A stretch of 64,000 nt of DNA from Hypomyces perniciosus (lineage: Eukaryota; Ascomycota; Sordariomycetes; Hypocreales; Hypocreaceae): NCBI GenBank assembly GCA_008477525.1, contig SPDT01000010.1, positions 496,001 through 560,000 of the forward strand, in the 5' to 3' direction. The stretch's first letter is position 1. Each line of letters opens with the position of its first letter. A program made the translations under genes and the position numbers. The notes below the pieces were generated by a model. It was not told the DNA's origin, made no database searches, and was given only the letters and a program-made list of their open reading frames with translations. Shown piece after piece: positions 32,589 through 44,744 of the stretch.

Positions 32589-35139
32589 ATGAGGATCGGG
32601 TGCCTCCAGTTTGCGCCGCAGGTCGGAGATGTCGACAACAACATCACCAAGGCGGATGCTGTTCTGGATAAAGCGGACCCCGAAGACTTAGATCTTCTGG
32701 TTCTTCCTGAGCTGGCATTGTCGGGTGAGTCGCGACTGGAGAAGGATACGGAGAACCAATTGGGCTTCAACCGCGGGGCTGCAAGAGAATTCTAACTCGC
32801 CTTTTAGGGTACAACTTCAGGTCTCTCACCCATATCTCGCCTTCTCTCGAAGAGTCAAATTCAGGGATTAGTTCCCTATGGGCGCGAACAACAGCTCTCA
32901 AGCACGACTGTACTGTGCTGGTTGGGTATCCCGAGAAGGTGGATCCGACCCTCAACTGGCCGACTAGCCCTGAGTACTACAACTCGGCCATTGTCATCAA
33001 CGGCGAGGGCGAAACGGTGGCCAATTATCGCAAAACTCATCTCTATTACACCGATGAGACCTGGGCCCTGGAAGGATCGCATGGCTTCTTTGCAGGGCGT
33101 CTCCCTGGCCTCGGTCGAACGGCTATTGGAATATGCATGGATCTGAAGTGAGTCCTATTCCGATATCTCCATCCTATGACCCCTAACCAAATTACAGTCC
33201 CTACAAGTTCGAGGCTCCCTGGAATAAATTCGAATTCGCACAACACGCCTTGAAATGCGGAGCTCGGCTTGTCATTGTATCCATGGCATGGCTTACAAAC
33301 GATGACCCCCGAACTTTCAACAGCACCCCGCAAGAACCTGATACGAATACCCTCTTGTATTGGGTATCACGCCTTGAGCCCATCATTAGCATAAACTCTA
33401 ACCAAGAGGTCATTGTGGTCTTCGCCAATCGATGTGGACAGGAAGACGAGGCGACATATGCAGGCACGAGTGCCGTCATCGGCATTAGGTCTGGCGAAGT
33501 TTGGGTGTATGGCATCTTGGGCCGTGGCGAAACAGATCTCCTGGTCGTCGACACTGACTCCCCGCCATATGCAAAGCTGATTTATCGCACTGATGAGCAG
33601 GATGTTGAAGTTGAAGACAAACACTCCCCAGACGTCAAGGTAGATGAAGGGGACAAGCCCTCTCCAGGAAGCAACCATGAACCCCAGAACCAGGAAGAGC
33701 ATTCCTTTGATCTCTCTGACCCAACAAGACAACTAAATGACCACTCAAATGTGCCTGTTTCCGTGGCTGAGGGGGAGGAAAATTACTACGACAATCAAGA
33801 GCATCACCAATTTGCAGGGCCCCATAATAGACGAGTCGGGGACGAGTTGGACAGTCACTATGTGAATACACCAAGTGCACCAAGCCCAACGCCAGATGCC
33901 TTCCAACCACAACTCGAGATTCCGCCTCATCAGGTCATGCTTCGGAGATATCTCGAGTCTGAGTCCCCGATACTGAGAAGCACACCTCTTCAGAGCTCCA
34001 TCGCAGCTTTGACGCTCTCTGATTCCGTCGCTCCTTCCAGAGCCTCAAAGCCATCAGTTAATACTTCAAGGCGTGACTGGTCACCTCCAACCCAACATAC
34101 AACAGCCATGGAAACACTCCATTTCTCGACATACGACAGCGAATATATGGCCCCTGGAGATGAGAAACGTCACAGCCTGCGGTCCGATGTCTCCGTCTGG
34201 AACAATCAACCAGGCCGTGCTTCCGAAATCGCTGTACCAATGACCGCTCCACCTGAACTATTCTATCGCAATGCACCAGAGATGACCAACTATGTTGAAG
34301 GCGGAATTGGAATCAAGTCTAGACGGAGTGAAAAGTCCGAGAGCAAAACGCGCAGCCGACAACGGTCTCCCATCTCTTCCAGCTGGAACAACTATCGAGA
34401 TGCTGATTATAAACTACCAACATCGAGGCAAGCTTCTAAAAGTCGGCATCGTAAAAAGAACAGCTACGACCCATACGGCAATATTGAACGAAGCTTTTCT
34501 AGCAATGCCGCCATTCAGGCTGACACTCTACAGTCCAGCACAGCACTGAAACTTGGCACCGATGAAGTTGGCAGGGGCCGACGGCGCTCTTCGCAACGTC
34601 AATCGAAAGAGGGACGGCAGCGATCACACAGCGGCCAAGTGGCTCATCCAGAACCTATTGATCTTTCGCAGTTTGCGCTCATTGAAGAATATCCTTCCCC
34701 TAACTGTCCTGTACATGGATCTCGCCCCCCGTCTGGAACCAGGCATCGGAATCCGTCAGGAGCTAGGGGACGATCGGGGAATCGTTCCCGACCATTACCA
34801 GAGACAGATACGGGAAGACGGCAATCTAGTCGTCGCAATACACCGAAAACCGAGGGTCGAAAAGACCGATCGAATTCGATGGCGGCGGCTAATTCATCGA
34901 AGCCAGCTCCACCTTCAAACTCGAAACCCACGCAGAGCTACGACAAGGGAAATGGAAGTGCGGCAGGAGCAGCGGCTACCACTAATTTTAATCATGAGCC
35001 CAAGACGCCAACTGCTATGCTCCTTGTCCATGATCCGGATCCAGCTATGGGGAGCTCGGACAGGACCTTATCGCCCCTGAAATGCGTTGAGAAGAACCAG
35101 GGACACGTTATTGCTCGACCTTTGAGCTCAGTTTGGTAG
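32589..35139 (+). CDS. NTA1: Protein N-terminal asparagine/glutamine amidase with long tail
   Basis: NTA1 deamidates N-terminal Asn and Gln, feeding proteins into the Arg/N-degron pathway. Exons are 32589-32724, 32808-33147 and 33198-35139 (805 residues). The first 300 residues are a carbon-nitrogen hydrolase (nitrilase) fold. The catalytic triad is visible: Glu41 in LPELALSG, Lys121 in NYRKTHLYYTDE and Cys155 in GICMDLNPYKFEAPW. The active-site intron restores GICMDLN|PYKF. The remaining 500 residues are charged, Ser/Pro/Arg-rich and apparently disordered; yeast Nta1 is about 457 residues. The open frame is continuous through the tail, so it is part of the protein rather than a fused second gene as far as I can see. 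Confidence 0.9.
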
Positions 35140-36905
35140 GACTTGTCTACTCTTCACGCCGTTTTGTGACTACGATGACTTGCGTTACTTTCTGATTTAG
35201 CGGACGTTTAGCTGCATGCCGTTGTTGCGATAATATGCCAGGTTCCTGAGGAACCATTTCAGGGGGTGCACGAATCCTCAGGGAATTTGTCAATAGCTGA
35301 TTGGATAGTTACATTGGATGGCTATATCATTTTGGAATTATGATAATAGTAGAGGAGCTGTGCGGGTCAGCCCGGGGATTGTATGAACTGCTTACGAGCA
35401 GAAATCCTTAGCGCTTAAGAATCCTTGTTTCGATGATTTATTATCGATTTATTATCGATTTTCCAGGTTATCGAGCGGGCTTACTAGTACTACATACCCA
35501 GCCTGATGCTGTCAATCAACCGAGGTCACGATAGTGTAATGAATTGGGTAGTATTTCTACTCCATATACGGAGTACCTACATGGGATGACCTAGTAGTAC
35601 TATTTGCCACGGGTATTTTCCGAGTGTGATATCGAATTTCTAGCGGCGCTTGTTGTACATACATACGAGTAGTACCTATGTAAAATGGCGTCTAGGAACT
35701 GTGGAGCATATTGTGACAAGACAAGGAGCAGAAGCATTTAAGTAAAAAGTTGCTCGGCAACCTGTGCAGCGGCAGCTTTGACCTTGAGCGGCGGAACGCG
35801 ACGAGCCGACGGGGCGTTCATTGAAGTTTGCGATAACGTTGGAAGATGTCTCGGTCGGACACCCACGCAGAGAGCCGGTCCTTTTGCAGTTTGCAGAATG
35901 CATGTTGGTTGAACCCTTATTACCTTTGGTATGCATCGGTAAACGGATACCGGCCCGCATACCTATGTATGTATGTACTATGTGTCAACCTATGCGAGAG
36001 GGTTGCATCCCCAAACGATCAGCACAGTCAGCTAGTGTTACTCTGTACGGAGTAGTTATAGGGCATTTCGACCAAAGAAATGGCTCAAGAAATGGTGATC
36101 AGTGGAAAGGGCCTCCAAAGGACGGTGTGAGAGCACCATCCCACTTCCTGTCCAGCCAGAGCCTCTCGTTAAGCGCCCGGGTCAGACATTACCACCAATC
36201 GGAAGACGATTATGACCCGTGGCTGGTGATGGAGATGTGAAAGTGTGAAAGCCAGCAGGGGTCCTTGCAGGGGTTAGGGTCGGCTGGTGGTTTCCCGTCT
36301 CCTAATGGCTGGATCTTCTCAGCTGTGGCGACCAAGGCTGGCCAAGCATTGCACCCAAGCCGGTATTGACTATGCCGAGAACGGCATATGTGTCGTGAGA
36401 GCTGGAGCTAACACGGACTGTTCACACAGGTGATGGGCCACTAGCTTCGTCGCTCGCCATCGATGGCTGAGACAGAGAGAGGGTTTGAGATGACAGGCGA
36501 GAAGAGGGTGGAGATTGATTGATGTGATCAAGGCAAGGTGATGCGGCATGTTCCTGAGAAACGAGTGACGACGACGAATACGAGATGTAGGGCTGCATAT
36601 CATCACATCCCGGCCCGGTCAACCCTTTGCCTTTCCTTTCAATACTGATACTAATACTACTGCTACAACTGCTACTACTCCGTACTATCGACGAGAAGAT
36701 ATATCCCCGGCCGTTAATGTTAATATGCTGTCTCTGACCCCGCCTTGTTTGACTGTCGACCCGCCACTCTGAATCGCGATCAATCCAAAGCCTTTTGGCA
36801 CAGTCGTGGGATGTGACACTGGCCAAGACTTTGTCCGAAGCCTCGATTAAGGTTACCGCCTCCCTTCCCATAACCCACCTCCTTCGAGTCACCTCCTCGG
36901 AGGCC
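35140..36905. other. Intergenic region NTA1 / Cys-module paralogue B
   Basis: This 1.77-kb region has TACGGAGTA/TACTCCGTA copies at 35567-35575, 36046-36054 and 36676-36684. A tandem TTATCGATT occurs near 35440-35461. A long minus-strand ORF at 36422-37009 overlaps the first exon of paralogue B and is a shadow. No gene is supported. Confidence 0.45.
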
Positions 36906-38413
36906 ATGTTGCGCATTATAACGAATCTCGCCGTCGTTGGCGCGGCGCTTCCTCTGGCGGAAGCCCTTCTCGTTGCGCCAGGCTCGCCATGTTCAGATAG
37001 GTGCGGCAATGTCCAGGACTCGACCTCCGTATCGGATATCGTCTGCGGGCAGGACCAATATTCCAGCGGCTACGATGATGGAACCGGCCAAGTCTTCCAG
37101 GGATGCATACAATGCCAATTGCAAAGCACGTATGCGACGAGCAGTAATTACACAGATGCTATGGCGGTGTTATGTATGTTACTCTTTTTCTCCTCCCTCG
37201 TCGTGAGGCTGATGATCGTGGTCATGGCTGACCGGCACCAGACAACCTGCGATATACGGTATCGTCCTGCGTCTTTGACTATCCTAAAAACCCTCATTTT
37301 AAGGATTCACCATGTGTCATCAAGTAAGTGGATGAAGTTTCTGTATCCTTTTTCCTCCCCCCCTTTTTTTTATTTACCTCTGTTTATGCTGACTCCGTCT
37401 CAAGCAAATCATGTGGCGCTTTCGTGAATGCTACTTCATACCAAAACTTATCAACGAAATATAACGATTTTGCATACTGCAACGAATGGCCGATCGACGA
37501 CGATGTCGATTTCCAAGGATGTGTCGAATGCTTGCAAATTGAGGACAGCGACTATCTGGCCAATTGTTCGTGGACCCCTTTGCACTCCTTAACACTGGTG
37601 CTATACTAATCATAACGGGCAGATATCACTGTTCTTCAAGCTGGGTGTGAGCAGAAGCCGAAACCTGGCATGATCATCGGTCTCCAGGGCAATGTGTTTT
37701 CCAATACACTGGTTAATATATCCGCCTCTACATCCACGGCACAGGTGGACCCCGCATGGTTTGATCAGGGACCGCTCACGCTCAACGCCAAAGTAGGGAT
37801 TGCAGTCGGTTGCTTTGTCTTCTTGTTAATAATCGCTGGTGTCGCCATTATCTGGAACGGCAAGAGACGGAGAAGAGCGTTTCTTAAGACCCTGGAGGCC
37901 AACTACGCAAACGGGAAAGGAGCCAATGGTGGATGGCCATCACCAGGTCCTCTCCAACGTGATATGGGCGAGACGCCAGTCAGTCAACGTCCCCTTCGAG
38001 GATGGGACGATTCCCCCATGACCATGAACACGGAGAAGGCTTTCCCGCGGTACTTTTCGCCATATTCTTCTCAGTTCAACAGCCCTGTCAGCGCACAGGA
38101 TACACACCAGATGCCATGGCCAGAAACAGCCTTGGCGTCACCTCGCGAGATCGGACTGACACTCGGCGCTGTTGGCGATACCAACAACTATGACCGGTGG
38201 CCCACGTCACCAGAGGATAAAGGCAAGATGAAGGAAGAAGCATATGAGATGCATAACGTCGACAGCGCAGGGAGTGGGAACCACCATACACACATGAGGG
38301 AGGTAGTACATGTTGATGCTCCTATCCTAGGCCATCCCGGATATGGCAGAAGCACGGATAGCCCACCGAGGCAGTATGATGCGACGGAACGAGACGCGAT
38401 AAACGGCGATTAG
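36906..38413 (+). CDS. Cys-module type I membrane protein, paralogue B
   Basis: Exons are 36906-37173, 37242-37323, 37405-37565 and 37623-38413 (433 residues). A signal peptide (MLRIITNLAVVGAALPLAEA) precedes two cysteine modules: SPCSDRC..DIVC..CIQC and SPCVINKSC..FAYC..CVEC. They are linked by YNLRYTVSSC and followed by VLQAGC. One transmembrane helix lies at about residues 227-248 with a basic stop-transfer KRRRR, then a 180-residue tail with acidic and Pro-rich parts. Introns 1 and 3 match the positions and phase (1) of both introns in paralogues A and C. The middle intron (37324-37404, phase 2) is unique to B and divides module 2. The start at 36906 is chosen because the upstream in-frame ATG at 36795 would bury the signal peptide. 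Confidence 0.83.
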
Positions 38414-38995
38414 AGTTGGAAATTGGCCTGCTGTTGACGGCGGGCGGGTTACGATGTGAATGTGTACTCTACTGAGTTCTTTTGCATGGCGTTTTGGAGT
38501 AGTATATATACCATACTGTTGGGAGGGGGAAATTCTCTTGTGACATAGGGATGGATGGGATGATGGGATCTGATAGCTCAGATGCATGGACATGCTAGGC
38601 AAGCCTTGAAGGCGCCAGGTCCTGAACAAAACACAGATAATGTTACATATTCGCAATAACATCGGATTGCTCAGAGTTCAATGGGTCTACTACTGCTATT
38701 AGGACTGGAGTCTTGAAAATTCATCTCTGTAAAGCTGTGGCTAAGCCTGTGGCTTGGACACACTATCTAATCTATCCTTCCCGTACATGGTTTAGCGGCC
38801 AATTGGTGCCACAAGTTCAAAGTTCTGCCCCACAGACAGGAAAAAAAAATTGGGAGCTCGCCAACCATCAACCAAGCAGGAACCGAAAAATATCACGACC
38901 AGCGCGTGCCTTCCCAAGCCTCGTCGTCGAGAATCCGCCTGCCAGAAAACACAAAAAAAAACCCTCTCGGTCACATCACCAGGGAAAGAGTCAAG
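38414..38995. other. Intergenic region paralogue B / CBF5
   Basis: This 582-bp tandem spacer contains the CBF5 promoter, including an A-rich AAAAAAAAATTGG stretch about 150 bp before the CBF5 start. I see nothing else distinctive. Confidence 0.35.
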
Positions 38996-40684
38996 ATGGG
39001 CATGGAAGTTGCAACTACCAAGAAGGGGGAGGAGGATTACTTGATCAAGCCGCAGGCGGTGACACCTGCCGTTGACACCAGCCAGTGGCCGCTCCTCCTC
39101 AAGAACTACGAAAAGCGTGAGTAGCGCCTTCCTACGGTCTCAATTGGATTCGGGGATGGCAGAGGAGAGAAGGAGAAGTTGCGCTGACTCGGTTTCCCCC
39201 TCTAGTTCTCGTGCGTACGGGCCATTTCACCCCGATTCCTAATGGAAGCTCGCCTTTGAAGCGCGACATCAAGTCGTACATTAGCTCTGGTGTGATCAAC
39301 CTCGACAAGCCCTCCAACCCGTCCAGTCACGAGGTTGTCTCCTGGGTGAAGCGCATTCTCCGGTTCGTCGCCTTTTCCCTTTGGCAATTGGAGAGCTCTG
39401 GCTAACTTGAGTCGCCTGTGTGCGAAAAAATCAATAGAGTGGAGAAGACCGGTCACAGTGGTACCCTCGACCCCAAGGTCACGGGCTGTCTGATTGTTTG
39501 CATCGACCGAGCGACTCGACTTGTCAAGTCCCAGCAGGGCGCCGGAAAGGAGTACGTGGCCGTCATCCGCCTGCACGACAAGCTGCCCGGCGGCCAGGCC
39601 CAGTTCGCGCGAGCCCTCGAGACGCTGACTGGCGCGCTCTTCCAGCGCCCGCCGCTGATCTCTGCTGTCAAGCGACAGCTGCGTATCCGAACCATTCACG
39701 AGAGCAAGTTGATTGAGTTTGACAATGACCGCCACCTCGGTGTGTTCTGGGTGAGCTGCGAGGCTGGTACCTACATTCGAACGCTTTGCGTGCACCTGGG
39801 TCTGCTGCTGGGAGTTGGTGCGCACATGCAGGAGCTGCGTCGTGTGCGAAGTGGTGCCATGGATGAGACGAAGCACCTGGTTACTCTGCATGATGTGTTG
39901 GATGCTCAGTGGGTTATGGACAACACCCGCGACGAGTCGTACCTGCGAAGGGTGATTGCGCCGCTTGAGACTCTGTTGACTGGGTACAAGCGCTTGGTGG
40001 TCAAGGACAGCGCCGTCAACGCTGTTTGCTACGGTGCGAAGCTTATGCTTCCGGGTCTCCTGCGATATGGTATGTTTTCACTTTTGCTGGCCGGATCTAT
40101 CTATCTATGCGACCTTGCGCTAACTATTTTCCCCTACAGAGGCCGGCATTGAGCACCACGAGGAGGTTGTCCTGATGACGACCAAGGGCGAGGCCATTGC
40201 CATTGGTATTGCGTCGATGTCCACTGTCGAGATGTCCACTTGCGACCACGGAGTCGTGGCCAAGGTCAAGCGATGCATTATGGAGCGTGATCTGTACCCC
40301 AGGAGATGGGGCCTTGGACCTGTTGCCCAGGAGAAGAAGAAGATGAAGGCTGATGGCAAGCTGGACAAGTTTGGCCGACCCAATGATGCTACTCCTGCCA
40401 AGTGGACATCCGAATACAAGGACTACAGCGCGGATGCCTCGGCCGCTGCTGCTGCCGCTGCTCCGGCTCCAGTTTCCACGCCCAAGAAGGCTGCGGAGGA
40501 CGTTGATACCAAGATGGATGAGGCCGAGACCCCGGCTGCGGAGGATGGCGACAAGAAGAAGCGGAAGAAGCACGAGGGAGAGACACCCGAGGAGAAGGCG
40601 GAGAGGAAAAAGCGGAAGGCAGAGAAGAAGGCGGCTAAGGCAGCCAAGAAGGGAGCCAAGGCTGAGGAAAGCGACAGCGACTAA
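38996..40684 (+). CDS. CBF5: CBF5/dyskerin, H/ACA snoRNP pseudouridine synthase
   Basis: This is the catalytic subunit of nucleolar H/ACA snoRNPs, which convert selected rRNA uridines to pseudouridine. Exons are 38996-39116, 39206-39362, 39438-40069 and 40140-40684 (484 residues). The DKCLD-like N-terminus ([29 protein letters not shown]) leads into the TruB-type catalytic domain; the catalytic Asp is residue 104 in [29 protein letters not shown] marks the TruB fold end, and a PUA domain follows ([24 protein letters not shown]...[15 protein letters not shown]). The C-terminus is the usual Lys/Glu-rich nucleolar tail ending ESDSD. The ATG at 38996 is used; another at 39002 is two codons on. 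Confidence 0.96.
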
Positions 40685-42502
40685 AGTGTGTAAAACTGAA
40701 GACCTGGCTGGATATTTCCCTGTTGGTGGAGTCTTTTGTCGATATGGAAATGGTCTCGGTGTACCATATTCTTTTCTTTACCCCCTTGTGGCTCTCGGGC
40801 AAAACGGCGTTTTTTTAGGTATTGAATTCAGACATGATTTGCAAAAGGCTGTCTTGGAACTCTACGGGCGCTTACTGAGGTGTGAGAACGCGACTTGGGT
40901 GACTTCGCTCCGAGTTGTTGTCCCTTTCGACGAGCAGGACGGACCAACACCAGGTTGCATACCAACGTAGCACTACCTCGTACAGACCGTCCGTCACATG
41001 AGGGCTCAGCAACGCCCAACACAACATGGTGTGTTCGTGCTCATGTGTGGGTCAGTCGGGATAATGTTTGTGTCATTTTTCTGTCTCTCCTCTTCACCGG
41101 TGTGCGGCGTGTACGGAGTACGACATGATGGGTGTAGGATTCCGGGCCGATATGTGACGAGCGGAAGGCCTTTACATGATGTTACATGTGCTGTTGGTTC
41201 CAGACAACCAGGGTAATGCATATATGTATGTATGTACTATCATATGCAGAAGAAAGAGGAGGGGGGAGAAGAAAAATTCATTTGATGGTTGGGCCACTCT
41301 CGGATACAGATTTCGGGATTGGGGTGCCGTACGAAGTAGCAGTAGTACATGGGTTTGGTTTGCCCGTTTGGGTGTCTGTTGGTCAGACGAAGTGGGATGA
41401 AAGAGGAAAGACGAGGGTGTCTGTTTGAAATATCTTTCGAAATTTGGAATAGTACTCGTACATAATACTACAGAGTACGGAGTACTACAGAGTACTATGT
41501 ACATGGACGACTTACATGGTCGAGTTAAGCGCCCGCTCTGCGCCCCACCGACCCCATCACACTTGGCGTTGAAGGACCCCCTGGCAAGTCTCTTTTCGCC
41601 CTCTTCGCTAATAGCGGATATGTACGGAATACTAAGCAGTATGCAGTATGCACATAGTACGGAGTACTACTCCTACATACTCGTACTGAGCTGAGCTGCG
41701 TGCGCATGGGTTCCGATATTTCCTAGTTCCCGCCTCTCGGCTGTTGAGCTATTGCCTAACCGATGGCCCCCGGCCCGCATACGAGTAGATCCTGGTGGAG
41801 AGGGAGAGAGCTCAGATGGATGAGTGATAGACACCGCAGTTGCACCACCACTCGATAATGCGTCAGGGGGGTGAGCGAGTGAGCGAGCGAGTGAGTGGGC
41901 GAGTGAGTGGCGGGGACAGGGGCACTGCTTTGGGAAGATCCAGCTGCGAGCACAAGGTCCGGTCCTATGGAGTGAGCGAGTTAGCAAACGAGCGTTCATG
42001 ATGACGGGTGCGTGTGACGAACGAACAGCGAGAGAGATTGCATCTGCACGATGGGACTCATGGGGGAGGAGTACGGGGTAGGCAATATTACGAGTACTTG
42101 GCTTTGGCTTGTCCTCTTCTATTCCCCCCTGGCTCGGGAGTTCAGTGTACTTACTGTACGGAGTATATTTTGCTCGATCGATACTATTGCTTGGTTTTCG
42201 CTCCGCTACCCCTGCTGTTTTCTTCACATGGATGGCGTTCTGGTGTCTGCCTCTCCGTGTGGTCTTGTTATTTGTACCTTGTTCGTCAGTTCGACCGTGC
42301 GTCTCTCTGTTTGCGAGCTGGTTTCCTTTGAACCGCTGAGATTGCTGACGATATATCACTATCATCTTCCCTGTCGTCTTTGAAGCAAGGTTTTTCTTGT
42401 CTGGCTCGCTTCCTCTCCTTTCAATATCCCTTCATTCGTTATCGACTGTTTCTCTCTCTCTCTCATAGCCGGGGCAAGGACTTTTGTCCCTGTTCGTCTG
42501 AT
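40685..42502. other. Intergenic region CBF5 / Cys-module paralogue C
   Basis: This 1.8-kb spacer has no supported gene. TACGGAGTA copies occur at 41112-41120, 41476-41484, 41658-41666 and 42157-42165. A GAGC/GAGT microsatellite lies at about 41872-41911. Confidence 0.45.
41872..41911 (+). repeat. GAGC/GAGT microsatellite
   Basis: About ten degenerate 4-bp units (GAGC, GAGT, GGGC) are found in tandem in an intergenic region. Confidence 0.7.
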
Positions 42503-44068
42503 ATGGCTTCACCATCAAGACGAGCCGTTGCCCTTTCTATTCTCACAACGGTCCTGCCGCTGACCGATGCGATACGGGTCACGCCGGGTTCACCATGCAC
42601 AGCTCTCTGTACTGATTCATCCGACCTCCCTACGACAGATCCCAACTTTTACAACAGCACATGGGAGGATGTTGTCTGCTCAGATGGCGACTACAACAAC
42701 GTGCCGAAGGGACAGAAGCTGAAGGGCTGCTTGGGCTGTCTGCAAGATAGCACTTATATGCAGAGCAATGAGAACGATCAATATTGGTTCTTGTGTAAGT
42801 TTGTTTCTCCTGTTTCTCCCTCCTTGGATCCAAGACGGCTGTGCTCACATATCCGTTCCCTTATCACAGACAACATGCGCTATGCGTTTAGTTACTGCTG
42901 GTTCGGATACCCCAATGCGACGGGCTTCGACTCTGGCCCTTGTATGACAAAGGAAGCCTGTGGAACACTGGCTCCTTCGCTTCAATATGGCGTCCCGGAC
43001 CCGACAAACTCGACTCAATATGGCTATTGTGATGTCGATGAAGGCACTATAAACGGCTCTGCGTACGGAAAATGCATGGAGTGTATCCAGGCAGATCGCG
43101 ATCATTTCTATATCGCCAACTGTAAGTGTCCCCTGAGCATTGGCGCATCCCCCCGATATCTCGTGGAGTTGCTTATAAGTCCTTCTCCCATAGTCCTCGT
43201 AGCTCTCAAAGCAGCATGTCAGAAGAAACCCGCCCCCGGCTCTACCATACCTCTCAACGCCACTGTATTCAGCAGCGTGACCCTCAGCCTCATAGACCCA
43301 AACCCGTCTCCAACTCCGAAAGGAATGCACCTCCCTGCCGCTGCCATCGCAGGTATCGCCGTCGGCGCCATCATCGTTGTCAGCCTCGCCATAGGGTGTA
43401 TCTTCCTACAGATTCGCAAGCGCAGAAACCGCGAGAACAAACAAGGTCGCTCTTCAGCCCTGTCGTTCCGCTGCCAAACCGATGTATCACAGCCACCACC
43501 ACCACCACCACCACACACAGGTCCGGCGTTCCACCCTCAAGACTATGACGACGATCGCTTCTTTGTGCAGGAGAAGCCTACTGCCGGTCCAGCAGGCGTT
43601 GCTGCTACCATGACGTCCCCCTATTCTGCTGAGAGTCAACATTCGTTCCACAACGGTGCTTCTTCGTCAGCTGCGTTTAGGGAAAACACAGCGATCAGTG
43701 TCATCACAACGACCTTACCGCCTCCATCTCCAGCTCATCTATCGCAGCAAGGCTCTCCCGATGAGTACATGTCGCCCGCCTCCACCGTCTCATTAAACTC
43801 CAGCGCTCCTCTGCTTTCGCAGCATCACCCAGGGACGAGCGTTTCTCCGCTGTCCACCTACTCTGCCAGGTTCGGCTCACCACAACTCAACCAATCTGGC
43901 TGGCAGCCTGGGATGAATCAACATGATACAGTGTGGGAGGAGGAACACCAGCAGCAACCAGAAGGTGCTAGAAGGGAACCTAGCAAGAAGAAGAGCAAGG
44001 GTAGAATGGGAACCCCTGTTGAGAGTCAGGTACTCCAGACATCGTTCCCCCCGCCTCCAAAGCGGTAA
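42503..44068 (+). CDS. Cys-module type I membrane protein, paralogue C
   Basis: Exons are 42503-42794, 42870-43121 and 43194-44068 (472 residues). Both introns are multiples of three and open, so the gene can be misread as one long ORF; splice consensus (GTAAGT donors, CACAG and CATAG acceptors) and alignment with paralogue A argue for their removal. A signal peptide is followed by two cysteine modules, SPCTALC..DVVC..CLGC and GPCMTKEAC..YGYC..CMEC, linked by YNMRYAFSYC and followed by ALKAAC. A transmembrane helix spans about residues 230-253 with RKRRN after it. The tail is Pro/Ser/His-rich, with a poly-Pro run that could bind SH3 or profilin partners. The start at 42503 is the ATG immediately before the signal peptide. 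Confidence 0.86.
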   Translation: MASPSRRAVALSILTTVLPLTDAIRVTPGSPCTALCTDSSDLPTTDPNFYNSTWEDVVCSDGDYNNVPKGQKLKGCLGCLQDSTYMQSNENDQYWFLCKFVSPVSPSLDPRRLCSHIRSLITDNMRYAFSYCWFGYPNATGFDSGPCMTKEACGTLAPSLQYGVPDPTNSTQYGYCDVDEGTINGSAYGKCMECIQADRDHFYIANCKCPLSIGASPRYLVELLISPSPIVLVALKAACQKKPAPGSTIPLNATVFSSVTLSLIDPNPSPTPKGMHLPAAAIAGIAVGAIIVVSLAIGCIFLQIRKRRNRENKQGRSSALSFRCQTDVSQPPPPPPPHTGPAFHPQDYDDDRFFVQEKPTAGPAGVAATMTSPYSAESQHSFHNGASSSAAFRENTAISVITTTLPPPSPAHLSQQGSPDEYMSPASTVSLNSSAPLLSQHHPGTSVSPLSTYSARFGSPQLNQSGWQPGMNQHDTVWEEEHQQQPEGARREPSKKKSKGRMGTPVESQVLQTSFPPPPKR

Positions 44069-44744
44069 ATGAGATGTGGCTTGATTTCTACGCATATTCT
44101 CCTATCTATTCTATTGGACTTGGGGGTTGGAACGGGTATATTGATGTGATGTGATGTGGATTATGTGCAGACAAACAAACTGGAAAGGATGGAACAGGAA
44201 CGGGAAGGGCAGGTCTAGGAAAATACCCAAACGAAAAATGACAAACGTTCACAACACAATAAAAACATATTCATACTCACGATGCACACATATATGGGTC
44301 ATCTGAAATGTAGTAGAGAGAGGCTTTGCTTAGCACAACCATTCCATCTTTTGTTTGTCCATCCGCCAGGTTTGCTGTCTTGATACCTAATGCTACACAT
44401 AAAAACCATATGCCATGACGCTTATACAAAGACGCTCCTACGCAGGCGGGAAGAGCAAACACAAACAGAGCATCATCCGTGACGATGGGTTCCCCCTTTC
44501 CCTCCCTTCCTCCCTCCCCATCTACCAATCCAACTCTGTGGGGTATCTGAGACTTTCTCTTTTCATAGAATACCAGCCAGCCAAGAAGAAGACCTGAAAA
44601 ATCGAGAATCTGTTGAGACAAGAAAAAAAAAAGACACAAAAAGACCTGAAAAATCATGGATGGTGGGCCCTTTATTACCGATGAACTGATGATAATCAAT
44701 CCCCTTTCCCTCTTTCCCTTTCTTTCCCCCCCGAACGCCGTTTT
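44069..44744. other. Convergent 3' intergenic region paralogue C / SAC3
   Basis: This 676-bp region holds two facing 3' ends. No gene or clear repeat is supported. Confidence 0.35.

Noticed and set aside
36422..37009. A 195-codon minus-strand ORF opposite the first exon of Cys-module paralogue B
   Set aside because: It is antisense to a gene with a clear signal peptide, cysteine modules and conserved introns, so it is a shadow.
42503..44068. A single uninterrupted reading frame for paralogue C with no introns
   Set aside because: The open frame spans two in-frame stretches (75 and 72 nt) with strong GTAAGT donors and CAG/TAG acceptors at the same positions as in paralogue A; keeping them would insert unconserved residues at both module borders.
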